From the NCBI GenBank assembly GCA_014925825.1, contig JACGCK010000142.1:1-64000 (forward strand): a stretch of DNA of 64,000 bases. Reading direction: 5' to 3'. Shown here piece after piece: positions 25,201 to 35,480 of this stretch (its first letter is position 1; each line of letters opens with the position of its first letter). Made by a program: the position numbers and the translations under genes. The stretch is from Pholiota molesta. Lineage: Eukaryota > Basidiomycota > Agaricomycetes > Agaricales > Strophariaceae. Below the pieces are notes generated by a model. The model saw nothing but the letters and a program-made list of their open reading frames with translations. It was not told where the DNA came from and ran no database searches.

Positions 25201-25540
25201 ACCATAGCTGTGGATTGCTTCATACTTCGAGCAACCTGACTAACACATGAAAATCTGCGTCAGATAATAGTACGAATCGACGACAATTTAGTCAGGTAGA
25301 CGCATAGACGACTATTGCAGGACATTTACCTTACATACACCTGATTCTTGGCTTTACTGAGCGTCACGCGTCAGCCTTCAGGCGGTTCGATGAATCCAAG
25401 CGGAGCTTGAAAACGTTCATGCGCGACAGAATTGATCGAAGACGACAGAGTTGCCATCAACAACGACGAGCGCCTTTCATCACATTTCTAACTCATACCA
25501 GCTCGGTACCAATAGTCTCTCGCGTCACCTTTCCCCTGCA
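19245..25540. other. Long stretch without a recognisable gene
   Basis: Six kilobases with many short open frames but no domain I know. Simple repeats are present: TGG-rich at about 19297-19345, CATTCC repeats at about 20262-20290, and a 20-bp unit (taccagcggtgggactttct) twice at about 21555-21597. From 25000 to 25330 degenerate ctgact/ccgact words recur. A minus-strand frame at 20216-20938 and plus-strand frames at 20939-21694 are long, but have the composition of GC-rich non-coding DNA. Confidence 0.35.
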
Positions 25541-25544
25541 AAAA

Positions 25545-26085
25545 GTCCTGTATAAGCTCTTTCCCCCGCTTTCAACCTCTTTCCGTTGCACGACACATGA
25601 ACGTCAAAGCACATTGCTCAGCGCATATGACAATCAGGCGATAGACGTGCTCTCAAATGACCCCAAGGGAGCAGAATGGCCTCCTTGATTCCAGGGGTCT
25701 CAGTTGGCAGCATGCAGGCAGAAGTCTGGGAAGCAGGAAAGGTTCGTTACTTGCGCCCTATGCGCTGGTACCAGGCCTGACGCAGCGCTCCAGGCTTTGT
25801 TCAAGGACGCGGAACGCAGTCATGGAAAGTTTATCAACAGCGAACAGCTAAGAAGCGAAGGCCGTGGAAGGAATGACTTGCCCGAAAAGCGATGACATGG
25901 TTGTAAGTATGCGGCATTCCATCTCTTTTACATCCATTTTCCCTGACGCGCTTGTCGTAGGGATTCAGTATCGAAACAGGGATTGTCGGCGAAGAAAACA
26001 AAACGATCGTCCACCACAAAGTCGTGGCCCGCGTGGCATATGTCTTCTCTGAGAAGGACTTTACGGTCGCTGCGCGCGCGTAGAC
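25545..26085 (+). pseudogene. Decayed partial copy of the FHA-domain gene
   Basis: Blocks match the FHA exons of the gene at 7952-11703 in the same order and opposite orientation: a region parallel to LYPLNDTW, then one parallel to NGFFDSKVLSRQHAEVW ending with a donor, then KDAERSHGKFINSEQLRSEG, then ENKTIVHHKVVARVAYVFSE. The intron positions are kept. In-frame stops and shifts in every block mean it cannot make an FHA protein. Coiled-coil and membrane parts were not found after it. It is an old duplicate of the 5' part of that gene, useful for judging the indels in the main copy. Confidence 0.75.
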
Positions 26086-26589
26086 CGCCCTCGAAATCCG
26101 TCTTGCCCGCAGGTTTCCGCCTTCGTACCCTGAATTCCGCGGCCGCGGCCGACCTTGGTGCGCTACGCCATCTGCACTCGCTGCCAACTTGCGATACTAC
26201 AGCGTGAATAATGCCGCTGACACGATAATGCGGGAAGAAGAGAACAACTTCAAGCGCGCGAAACGAGGCAATGTGCGCACGTTCATGAATTCGCTCATCG
26301 AGCTGCAGTGCTCGAGGGGGATTGCTGGAAGGGCGCCGCCGCTGCTGATATATACAAAGAATACGGATTGTAAAGTCTTATGTACTTTATCTATGCGATA
26401 TTTTCTTTGAGCGACTGACTAGATACTGCATTTGCTAGCACTAGGTAATTATAATCCCTATGTACAAATATTCCAGAGTGCTATTGTCGATACATGATCC
26501 GAAGTGTAAAGTCTGGTGAGTGTTTGGAATCATCCCATCCCTAGGCGCCGAAGAAGAACCTCCCGCCCGCACAGAGTTGGCCAAGGGAA

Positions 26590-26870
26590 AGTGCAAGGAG
26601 CGCGCCCCGGCCGAACGCAAAGCAAGCGCACCATAGATGTCGAGTCAGAGGACGAGCCGCCTGTAGCCAAAGCCATGAATATGTAACATGCATATTCATC
26701 GCCATTGGTATAGGCGGCTTATCCTCCAACTCGACGTCTATGGTGCGCTTGCTTTGCAGTTGGCCATGGCGTGCTCCTTCCATTTCCCTTGGCAACGGCA
26801 AGCTCGTCCTCCGACTCTACGTCTACAGTGCGCTTGCGTTTGTGAGCGGCCGGGGCGCGCTTCCTTCCCT
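26590..26870. repeat. Inverted repeat with basic-acidic coding-like arms
   Basis: The sequence gcaaagcaagcgcaccatag near 26620 is met in reverse complement near 26740 (ctatggtgcgcttgctttgc), with matching flanks of about 50 bp and a roughly 60-bp loop. A third, weaker arm lies at 26800-26860. On the minus strand the outer arm reads KRKRTVDVESEDELA, a nuclear-signal-like stretch, so the repeat may derive from a gene. No complete gene is visible. Confidence 0.6.
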
Positions 26871-27531
26871 TTCGCTTGACCGACTTTGCGCGGGTGGGGG
26901 ATCGTTCTTTGGCGCCTAGCGATGTGCAGAGAATTTACGGAAGAAGGGATCATCAAAGGCAGACTAGCAGCACTGGCCCGACTATAAGATCTTACAGATG
27001 TGTGGAGTATTTGACAGAGACATCTGGGATGCTCCCAAAACCTTTCGATTGGGACTGGAGCCTCTGACACCCGGTATGACCAGTGAGACAGTAGTTTTGT
27101 TTCAACGACTTTTTGTGTAGTGCTGGGGGTTTGCCTAAGGTTTTATAAGAAATGGCTTATAATTGGCCTAAGTACAGACTGAAAATGGATGCCAGAGGAC
27201 GGATGTAATACGAACGGTAAATGCACCGCGTCGCGTCACTTGCTCATAGTAACCGCGTTGCGCCTAGTCTTTTGTTAACGTGCAATCTATACATCCTGTG
27301 GGCGCTTGTAAGGGAAGGCCGACCCGACTTGTGTCCCGGGCAGCCTTGCAGTGTACTTGTGCGCATACGCATAACACCAAGTGAAACAAAAGGTCTCGCA
27401 CGTTATGCACATGTTCCACCGCCTCTCTCGAGATTTCTGGAGCTGTCTTTATCCATACTCCTAACTCTCACTGCTGCGACACCTTATAGCCCTCGCCGCT
27501 GAATGGAGTCCGCGTTGGACGATCCCCGCTA

Positions 27532-28528
27532 ATGTCACAAAAGTTCAAATCCCTCGATATCACGATGGTGACGCCAGAGGAACGATCCGCGTACGCGCGT
27601 GCGCGCCCTCCCCTCCCAGCCCAGCACCCACCCTACTGCCGTTCTCCGCCGCGCCCTTCCTCCGCTTCCTCACCGAGCTCCTCCCCCTCATCCAGCCCAC
27701 TTTCGATCCCAGATCCACAACGCTCTCTACATTGCAGCGCAAGGTCCTCTCCAACCCCGACTACTTCCTCCCCGTCCGCGAACACGCGCCCTCCCGTCTC
27801 CGCATCCTCCTCGCTCCAGAGGGGCCGTTCTCCGGCGCGCACAAGGGGAACAGGCGCGGGGTGCTGTTCAGCGCGCTCGTGTTCCGCGGGATCACCTTCG
27901 ACACGCCCGCGTTGAAAAGCACCGCGCACTCCCACTTCTTCGCCAACCTAGCAGAATGGAACCAGTTTCATAGTGCTCATGCGCGAGAGCTCAGCGGCGC
28001 GGCGCGCGAGCGGTGGTTCTGCCACCCAGGCCCTTCGGGCGCACGCACGGGCGGAGCACCGCGAACGCCGCCCAATTCTGGGGCGCCTCCGCCATCCTGC
28101 TCGCCTTCCTCGCCACACCCGATCTTAAAAGATACCCGCACGGCCCGCGATTCCTCGACGTCGTCAAGCACATCGCCACCGCCACACACCGCAAAAAAAC
28201 GGCGTATCCCACATTCGGTCGTCTCGTCGCGTACCTCGTCGCAGTGGACCTGGCGTACGCGGGCGAGATACCCGCGCCGACCCTCGACGAGATGGGGGAC
28301 GTCATCGAGTACATCGATAAAGGCGCGGTGGGCGGCCTGCGCGTATTGCAGCTATTCCACGGGAAAGGACCGGATGGCGCAGGGCAGGTCTTCAAGCACG
28401 TATTCAGGTACCTCGATACTGCGCTTACGGAGACGCAGAAGACGGAAATGAGATTCGATGTGTTCATGGTCGAGCACGGACTGTGTAAAGTGAAGCGGCT
28501 GTACAATCTGAAGGCGTTCATTATCTAG
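27532..28528 (+). CDS. Unrecognised conserved-looking protein (frame-broken)
   Basis: Three frames chain into one plausible product with no introns: MSQKFKSLDITMVTPEERS, then APFLRFLTELLPLIQPTFDP through VLFSALVFRGITFDTPALKS and ARERWFCHPGP, then FGRTHGRSTANAAQFWGAS through TYPTFGRLVAYLVAVDL-like helices to a C-terminus of VKRLYNLKAFII at 28528. The length would be about 330 residues. Codon bias and hydrophobic spacing look like a real protein, but I cannot name the family. Two one-base losses (near 27610 in a C run and near 28035 in GGCCC) break it. Either it is a recent pseudogene or the assembly dropped bases. Confidence 0.5.
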
Positions 28529-29985
28529 AGCAGACTCTAATTACTGTGATCTGGCAAAGGACGTGTATCGAGCGCCGCACGCCCGCGCAATCGCGCCCAC
28601 GCTCGAGCGTGCAGCGCCTCCCTGCGCACATCGCCCCGCGCGCCTCCTCTGCGCGGCGCGGCGGCGGCGCGAACGGCACTGGAGACGGCCGCACGCCGCA
28701 CCCGGATCGCATGGCCGCGCATGGGGAGGACGCAGAGCTCAGACGCGGCTGTCCATCTGCGATCCCACGGGCGGCGTCGGCGGCGCGGGCACGCAGCCTG
28801 AGCGGGCGCGGGGTCTGCGTCGATGGGTGGGTTCCGTCTGCGCGGATGCGGAGTCGCGCCATCGGGCGGAGAGCCGGCTGGGGATGCGCGGTCCGCAGGG
28901 ATGGACGGAGGCGGGCGAGGAGGGCAGCGGCGCGGAGGGCGATGGATGCGCTCGGTCGCGGAACCGCGCCCCCGCCCAGCGCGCGCGCGTGCGGGTTCTT
29001 CGGCGCCGTACGCCCGCGGGACGCGCGACGTGCACAGCGGCGGCCATCGTCGCCGTCGCGGCGTGCCTCTGGTACCACCCGTCCCGGTGCTAATAGAAGC
29101 CGCCATCGTCGCGAGCGTGCCCTTCAAGCCCTAGACCCCGCCGCAGGCGCGCTGCACACGCGGGCGGCCCAGTCCACGCGTGGCGCTGTCCTAACGGTGC
29201 GGAGAACCCTCCGCCCGCGCCCGCAGCTCCTCGTCCTCCCCGTGGACGCGCTACAGCGCGTGCAGCACCCGTCGACACACGCCGCCGGTCGTCTTCGTCG
29301 GTGTCTTCGTCAGACCGCGCCGAGGGTGGGTGGGTGGATGGGAGACCCGAGGGCGGGCGCGGCGGTTCTGGATGCGCGCCTCGTTCCAGCGTCTCCGCCG
29401 GGACCAGATAACCTACAGGCAGCAGCATCAGCGACGCCAACGAAGCGCGAGCGATAGAAGGTACAATAACACACCTCCTCTATAAACAGGCCCGCCCGAC
29501 TGATGCGCGACCGTACATCCAATCCTGCCAGCGCACTGGTCGATATCTATCAGCGCATAGATCCAGCGAACGGATGGACCAGCGGAACACGCACCACACA
29601 CACTGACGGCGAGCGCGGGCACGTGGCGGATAGAGCGGGAGACGTCCTCGCAATGGCGCCTGGAACGAAAGGGCAAGGCGGGGGGACAGCCGTACCGACG
29701 TCCGTCCGTGGTGGCTGTGGCGTGGTCGAGAGTAGTCGAGAGTCGTCGAGAGGATAGGGGCGCAGGGCGGAGGGCGGTGGAGTGCGGCGGTGGAGGTCGC
29801 GGGCCGCAGCAGCCACGCGCACGGAGCAGGCAGGTTCGCGTTCGTTGCGACGGGTGGCATTGGGGCAGGTACAATTACGCGCTTTTGATCTTTCTGTTCC
29901 GGGTGGCTGACGCGTTTTCATTCATACACCAGGTTGCCACTGAGGGCGAGGACGACAGAGACGCAGCAGGATCGCGTGTGAGCTG
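28529..29985. other. GC-rich stretch without a recognisable gene
   Basis: Open frames run on both strands and in several phases, as expected of very GC-rich sequence. None holds a recognised domain and their amino-acid content is Arg/Ala/Pro-rich. Confidence 0.35.
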
Positions 29986-29989
29986 CGTG

Positions 29990-31480
29990 ATTGAGGCTCC
30001 TGTTCAGTTCTAGTCCAACTCCAAGGCGACAGAAATCGTGCACCAAGAGGAAATCAAACTCCGCTTGAACCTGCCTAAAGGTCCGTGCGTTGACGTCGTT
30101 CCTACCCTCTCTTCTCATCGCTCTGTCTTCGCTTTTCCTTTCCTACGACATCTGTCCACCCCGGATTCGGCTAACCTCCCTCCCTCAAGGTCCGAATTCT
30201 GCCCACCGCCTACTGCGTTTTCCCCGTGCGTTCCTAAGTTATTGCCGTCAGCATGTTTGCATTCCTCACCTGCGCACACGCTTTCGTCGTATCACCCGTT
30301 CAAGCCCATGTAAAGCCCAGTGCGTTCTTGCGTTTCCCACATGCGCCCGTGCACGCATCATACGGACGTAGGGTCGCGAGTCCCGTATCTGAGCCGCAGG
30401 AACGAGGACGAGCGCAAATCGGGCGGCGTTCCCATACCCTCACGTCCGTTTGGCTGTCTGCCTTGCCTTGCTCTGTTCTGTGGATATCGTGCAGTTGGTT
30501 CTCATCCATTTGTTCTACTGCCCTGCCTTTCGCTGCTGCATTCGTCTCCAGACGGCAGCCCGCGACTCTCACGTAGTCAACCATGTCTTCCCGCTCCTGC
30601 AATGTGCCCCGCGCGCCACGGGGGTGGCACAGATGGCGTCCGTGGCGTGCACATACGCTGTGGCGGGAATCATTATCGGCGGTGCTAAGAATCGCGGAGG
30701 AGCAGTGCTGGAGGGTGCTCTTCATCGGTCCATCGTGCGATCGTGCGACCGACGATATACCTGTTGCGCGAGGGGATAGTGGGACGATCAAGGCGTACGG
30801 CGCCTTGTCTGCCCATCGCGAGCGTCCCCGCGCTTGTACTCCTTTTTTTTTTCTTTTCTTTGAAAGTCTGATTCACTTCGCTCTTTTTCCTTTTCGTTTT
30901 GCTTCTGTTTTTTCTTATGTTGCCCTCTTCTCTGCACGTAGAGCTGCCCATGGACACACGCACACCTCAATCTCCCGCCTCGTATCGTTTCGCGTCTGGT
31001 CCCAGACATCGCAATTGTTTCTCTCATACATTAATCACGTGCACCCCCACATTCCACCATCGCTCTGGCCTCTATCCCCACCGTTCGCGCCTCGGCCCCC
31101 CTCAGCGCCGCCCAGCCGCCCCGTGCTAATAAGTTCCCACTGCTCTGCACGTCCTGCACATCATTTCGCTCCTCTGATGCGCGCGTATATGCAGTTCGTG
31201 GGATGACGACGGTTTAACACTGAAAGAACGGGTGACGGCTGAACGTCGTATGGGCGGGCCGGGACGTAGACATGCATCTTTTTTTCTTTTCTTTCTTGCC
31301 TTTTCTTTTTTTTCTTTTTTCGCCCAATTTTGGCTTTTCGTCTGGTACTCGGATTTCGGAGCCTACTGCAGCCCGCGGCTGTATACATCCTGTATTCATC
31401 TGTGTTGACGCGCTAGGGTTTCTACATAGTTGAAGTTCTTTGTGTCGCGTTGGGCTGCGCATGCTTCGGTTTGTGCGGTT
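29990..31480 (+). repeat. Dispersed repeat, left (direct) copy
   Basis: Matches the reverse complement of 43020-44350 in many blocks kept in order. Examples are tccgcttgaacc near 30060, gtaaagcccagtgcgttct near 30310, ggcgtacggcgcctt near 30790 and caattttggcttttcgtctg near 31325. The copies are clearly diverged. No intact reading frame is shared, so it looks like a non-coding or long-dead mobile sequence. T-rich and pyrimidine-rich tracts mark its middle. Confidence 0.7.
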
Positions 31481-32185
31481 GGTTGATGGATGGATGGGTG
31501 GTTCGAACTCATCAGTTCTTTGATTCAGACTCGTGTACCGATCGTCGCATAGAGCGCGTACGATGGTACTGTAATTGATCTAATATTTATACACTGCATG
31601 TAATGGTTTATAAACCAATCGAGCTTCGTTGGACCGTGGATTCATTTCGAGAGAGCGCTGAAATATATTATATTTCCCCAAGGGTCGCGCCAAGGTCGCG
31701 CCCACCGAACGTTCTACTTATAACTCCTTCTGCGAGTCCCATACACCGTCTCTGAATCGTCGACCCAATTCGAATGACAGTCCCACAGAATGCAACCCTA
31801 CATACCCTATGCGCAATATCCAGGGACCCGCAGAGACTCGACATCAGAAGATGGTACACCCATGGTCGTCCATCGAGAATTGTCCTGTATTACGCGCCAT
31901 CAATGTACATACCCAAGTCCAACACTTTCGATCAGAATACAGTGTTAGCGCCTCGTATTGATTGTTTCTTATCTTAAGAAACCTGATCTTTGAGACTTAT
32001 GATGAGTTTTGAGTGCTTCAAGCAGGATGTCAACATCAGCATTATCCTTCGACGTTGCGCTTGATCACAATATATTTCGAGTGCAACTCCCACCCTGCGA
32101 TCGAGCAAAGCTATATGCGCTTTCAAGCCTCGTGGATATATTCGTGAAGTGCTGGCCTGAAACCCTTCGCGATTCCGCCCTCGAA
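31481..32185. other. No gene recognised
   Basis: AT-rich DNA between the dispersed repeat and the NLR relics. A 61-residue plus-strand frame at 32009-32194 is not recognised. Nothing else stands out. Confidence 0.35.
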
Positions 32186-32189
32186 CAAA

Positions 32190-32345
32190 TGTAAGGCACG
32201 TTGATGATCATAGTGTTCTCACCGGCGAGCATGTGTCCAGGTATATGGGTCGCAGACGGGCCTGACGCCTGCGTCGATTGCACATAAGCTATGGCAACGG
32301 CTATGGCTCTGATTACTCACCTTAATAAAGAAGCTCTCCGTGATT
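32190..32345 (-). pseudogene. NLR leader-exon fragment
   Basis: On the minus strand a donor gtgagtaatcagagcc, an intron and an acceptor cgacgcag lead into ASGPSATHIPGHMLAGENT. This matches exon 1, the intron and the exon 2 start of the NLR at 40251-42363 (ASGPSANHVPGPMFSGENT), base for base over much of the intron. The rest of the leader is lost and no NACHT exon follows. It lies downstream of, and separate from, the truncated NLR at 32475-34475. Confidence 0.75.
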
Positions 32346-32474
32346 GACAAATTCCAACAAATTTAATAAGAATTCAGCCCAGGTGACGGAAATATAACAT
32401 ACGATCTACATATATGATATAACTCCTTCGCCTGCGCAGTGTAACTGTTGCGGGCTCACGGAAACACCGACAAC

Positions 32475-34475
32475 CTAATTTACGTGCTCCTGAATTTGCT
32501 TGATACGTGCCACGACATCAGGGAATCTTTTTTCTACGGATTGCTTGCCGTCGACGGTGAGCGCGGGCCAGTACTTCGCGTATTCTGTAGCAAATATATT
32601 TACGACGTGGCGATATGCTTCACCCTGGTCACGGAAATCCTGTGCCAGGACCACATGATACATCAGTATGTGGTGTACTATATAGCTTGCGGTGCGTACC
32701 AATCGTTTCAATGGTTGAAGAATAATAGTAGGGCCAGAATCATGCAGGCCAGTGCTGTCAAGAATGGTTTTTCTGTAGAATGTACAATTGAAGTTCATGA
32801 ATGCCCTATGAAGTCGCTTTGATGCTTTTGCGTGTTCAAGGAGAATTCGGATCGCCACCAAACGGCTCGATTCCCGGTCCATCGCAGCCCTCAAATCATT
32901 GCCCGACCAGAGCGGATCCAACATTGGAGGATGCCTCTCGAGGAACCTGCATAACAGTTTTGTCCTGTATTCATCGAGGTTGATGTGATATTGTTCAGAA
33001 CGGCTTTTGTCGACGAGGAAGTCAGGGAGTGATGCATGGAGGAATATCAGCTTAGAAATAAACTTGGTGGGGGGCTCGCATAGGATGATAGCCGTCAGAT
33101 CAGCAAAAAGGGCTTCTAGCTCGCCGGGCTCGAGGAAAAAGACATTAGGGTGTTTCACGGTAGCCAACTTTGCCCCGACTTCCAGCCCAACTTTTGAGCC
33201 CGACTTTTACCCCGTGGGAACGCATAAGTTGGCCCAACTTTGTAAATCGTGCTCCCGAGCACGATTTCCAGCCCGACCTATTTAGGTCCCGACTTCGCCT
33301 GTCCGACTTTCCACTTGACTTGTCCGTAGTGTGTTTTTGTAGTGTCTGTAACATTGGAACACTGTGCCTGCATTATGTCTGACTGTCATAGTAATACGTT
33401 ACAGTACATGGTTTATTCCTTTGCTCTTGGGTTTTTTAAACCCAAATAAAATTTTTGGTCAAGTAGCACATGCAGATATTTTACTGAATAGTCTGACTCC
33501 ATGCTACCCCTCTGCACCTCGTCAATTTAACATCCGCTGGAGGAAAAATCATTGGCCTCTCATCCCCAGTGCCGCGGAAACCTGTGCTAAGATGAGGATT
33601 ATATGAGGATTTCTGCGACCTTATGCGAATTATGAGAAACGCAGCCAGCTGCAACATCCAGCATTTTTTTGCAGTTTTTTCATGTGTAGTGCTGCAGCTG
33701 TATGTTTATTATCTGAGCCCGTATGTTTTCTATCTGGATTCTGAGCCCGTATGTGGTACGCTGCGTTGGTCTGTGGTAGAAATACTTTTATACATGGGCT
33801 AATAATACACATTTTGCTCATATTCATACGCGTCTGTCTGCGTCGTTCTGCAATTCCTCTGCGCGCTTATGCCATCTCTCTCTCTTGCTTCCCATCCCTT
33901 CCTTCTCGTGCTCGGAGGTGATCTTACTAGTATCGTTGAGTGCAGCGATCCCAGTTCTGGAGTTTGAATATGGCAGCAGGTGGGCCGTACGAGTAGGGAT
34001 GATGGGGGAAGGAAAGAAAATCCAAATCTCAGGGCATCATATTTATACCTACGTGAAATAAGTTCCAACTTTTAGTTTGAGAAGTTGGGAAACCACCCCG
34101 GGTGTTTCACGGTAAAGTTGCAATAAAGTGTCCAACTTATGCCCCAACTAACTTTTAAATCGGAGAGAAAAGTCGGGCAAAAGTCGGGCAAAAGTTGGCT
34201 ACCGTGAAACACCCTATTCTGAATATGACCTATACTGTTATTTCCGCTAGAAATTACAAACGCAATGATATCGAGGACCTTGTCAAGTGCGTCCACCTGT
34301 GAAAAGATATGTTCGTAGAGTGCATCCAGATGTGCGAATGGATTCTGGGAAGATGGATCTCGCAAACGAATACCACGGATGACTTCGAGTTGACGAGCCG
34401 GATTGGCGCGTGGGAATGATAGATAGTTGATGACGACGGATGCAAAGATGAATTGACCAGAGGTAGAAAGATATG
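32475..34475 (-). pseudogene. 5'-truncated NLR-like pseudogene, interrupted by a TIR element
   Basis: Homology begins abruptly near 34475 at GQFIFASVVINYL, so leader and NACHT core are missing. It continues through NPFAHLDALYEHIFSQVD to GHIQN at 34217. A 1,067-bp insertion follows, and the gene resumes with FFLEPGELEALFADLTAI, FLHASLPDFLVDKSRSEQ and a C-terminus VARIKQIQEHVN at 32475. Across the insertion the reading frame is continuous if the element and one TA are removed. The C-terminal part has stayed open, so truncation and insertion look fairly recent. Confidence 0.85.
33148..34214. mobile_element. Non-autonomous TIR transposon (MITE-like) with TA target duplication
   Basis: The ends are perfect inverted repeats beginning GGGTGTTTCACGGTAGCCAA. 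They stay alike for about 40 bp with a small indel, and are flanked by TA at 33146-33147 and 34215-34216. The TA target suggests the Tc1/mariner superfamily. No transposase frame is present, so movement would need an enzyme in trans. Both ends carry repeated ccaactt/cccgactt words as subterminal repeats. A second copy of the terminus (starting at 34100) sits inside the right end, giving a possible nested 115-bp short form. Confidence 0.85.
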
Positions 34476-35480
34476 TTTGAATTAATGGTCAGAACATCGG
34501 ACTAGATGAAGCCTAACTGGGTCACAGTTATGTGCCTATGTTTGGATCTTGTTAAAATGATGTTCATTACAATGCTTTCAACATATCTCTTTACCCACTG
34601 CTCAGATTATCTTCCGGGCTATCTCATTTTGTAGGTATTTATTAGAGCTATCATAACCTAGCTTCACAGATTTTTAGACCGCCCACCTGTAATTCTATAG
34701 GCCAGATACGTCCGTTAGACGTGTCTGGCATGTCTCACCTCCTCATGACCCATTTCCACCTCCAAGACATCATTATTACTCCATGGAATCAATGTAGCTA
34801 TGGTATAGTACCCTTCTACATTGTTACATATGTTTAAATAAATTGTTACACCCTCCATATGCCTATATATGTGTGTCAGGATGCAAAGCCTCATCAGGTG
34901 TCTCTATTCATATGTTCCAACCTTCCTAGCTATATTCTTGCGATAGGGATAGATAGATACAATATGGGAGTGCCTAATCCAAAGAGATTCAGAGGATATC
35001 TCTCCCTGGTGCTGAGATATATACCAATGTATTACTAGGTAGATGGGTCAATGGGACAGGATTGACTGCATATGTGGCACTTCTGGCTGCATATATCAAG
35101 CTATATAGGTATGATACACCATGGAGAGTCATTAATTGACACTGAGGGCATTGTAATATGATGCTTTCATGCTCTATGACACCCTCCCTCTAGATCTCCC
35201 CATGGGTCACTTCTGTCAACACCTGGAGAGCTATAGATCAGCAGATAAATACCTATACTAGTATAGATAATATCCCTATCTTTGTATAAGAGTCCTCATG
35301 TGTTGAAGGCACATACCTGCCTCTGCTCTCCCTCCCTGTCATAAGAAACCATTTTTGTGATGAATAACACTGTATATATTCGCTTGAAACATTATATTAA
35401 TACTCCTATGTACCATGCCTGTCTATGTGCCAAAATTCGAGAGAAACGAAGAGAAACAGACTGAGCTAGAGCCCATTCTC
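34476..35480. other. AT-rich island, no gene
   Basis: Base composition falls sharply to AT-rich compared with the flanks, with many tata/gatagata words and no long frame. It starts where the NLR homology ends, so the truncation may have occurred by joining to this DNA. It ends at a CG-rich block with an alternating cgcgcgcgcg stretch near 35507. Confidence 0.5.

Noticed and set aside
19245..25540. Several 100-250 codon frames as genes
   Set aside because: No domain, no consistent splice chain and strong overlap between strands.
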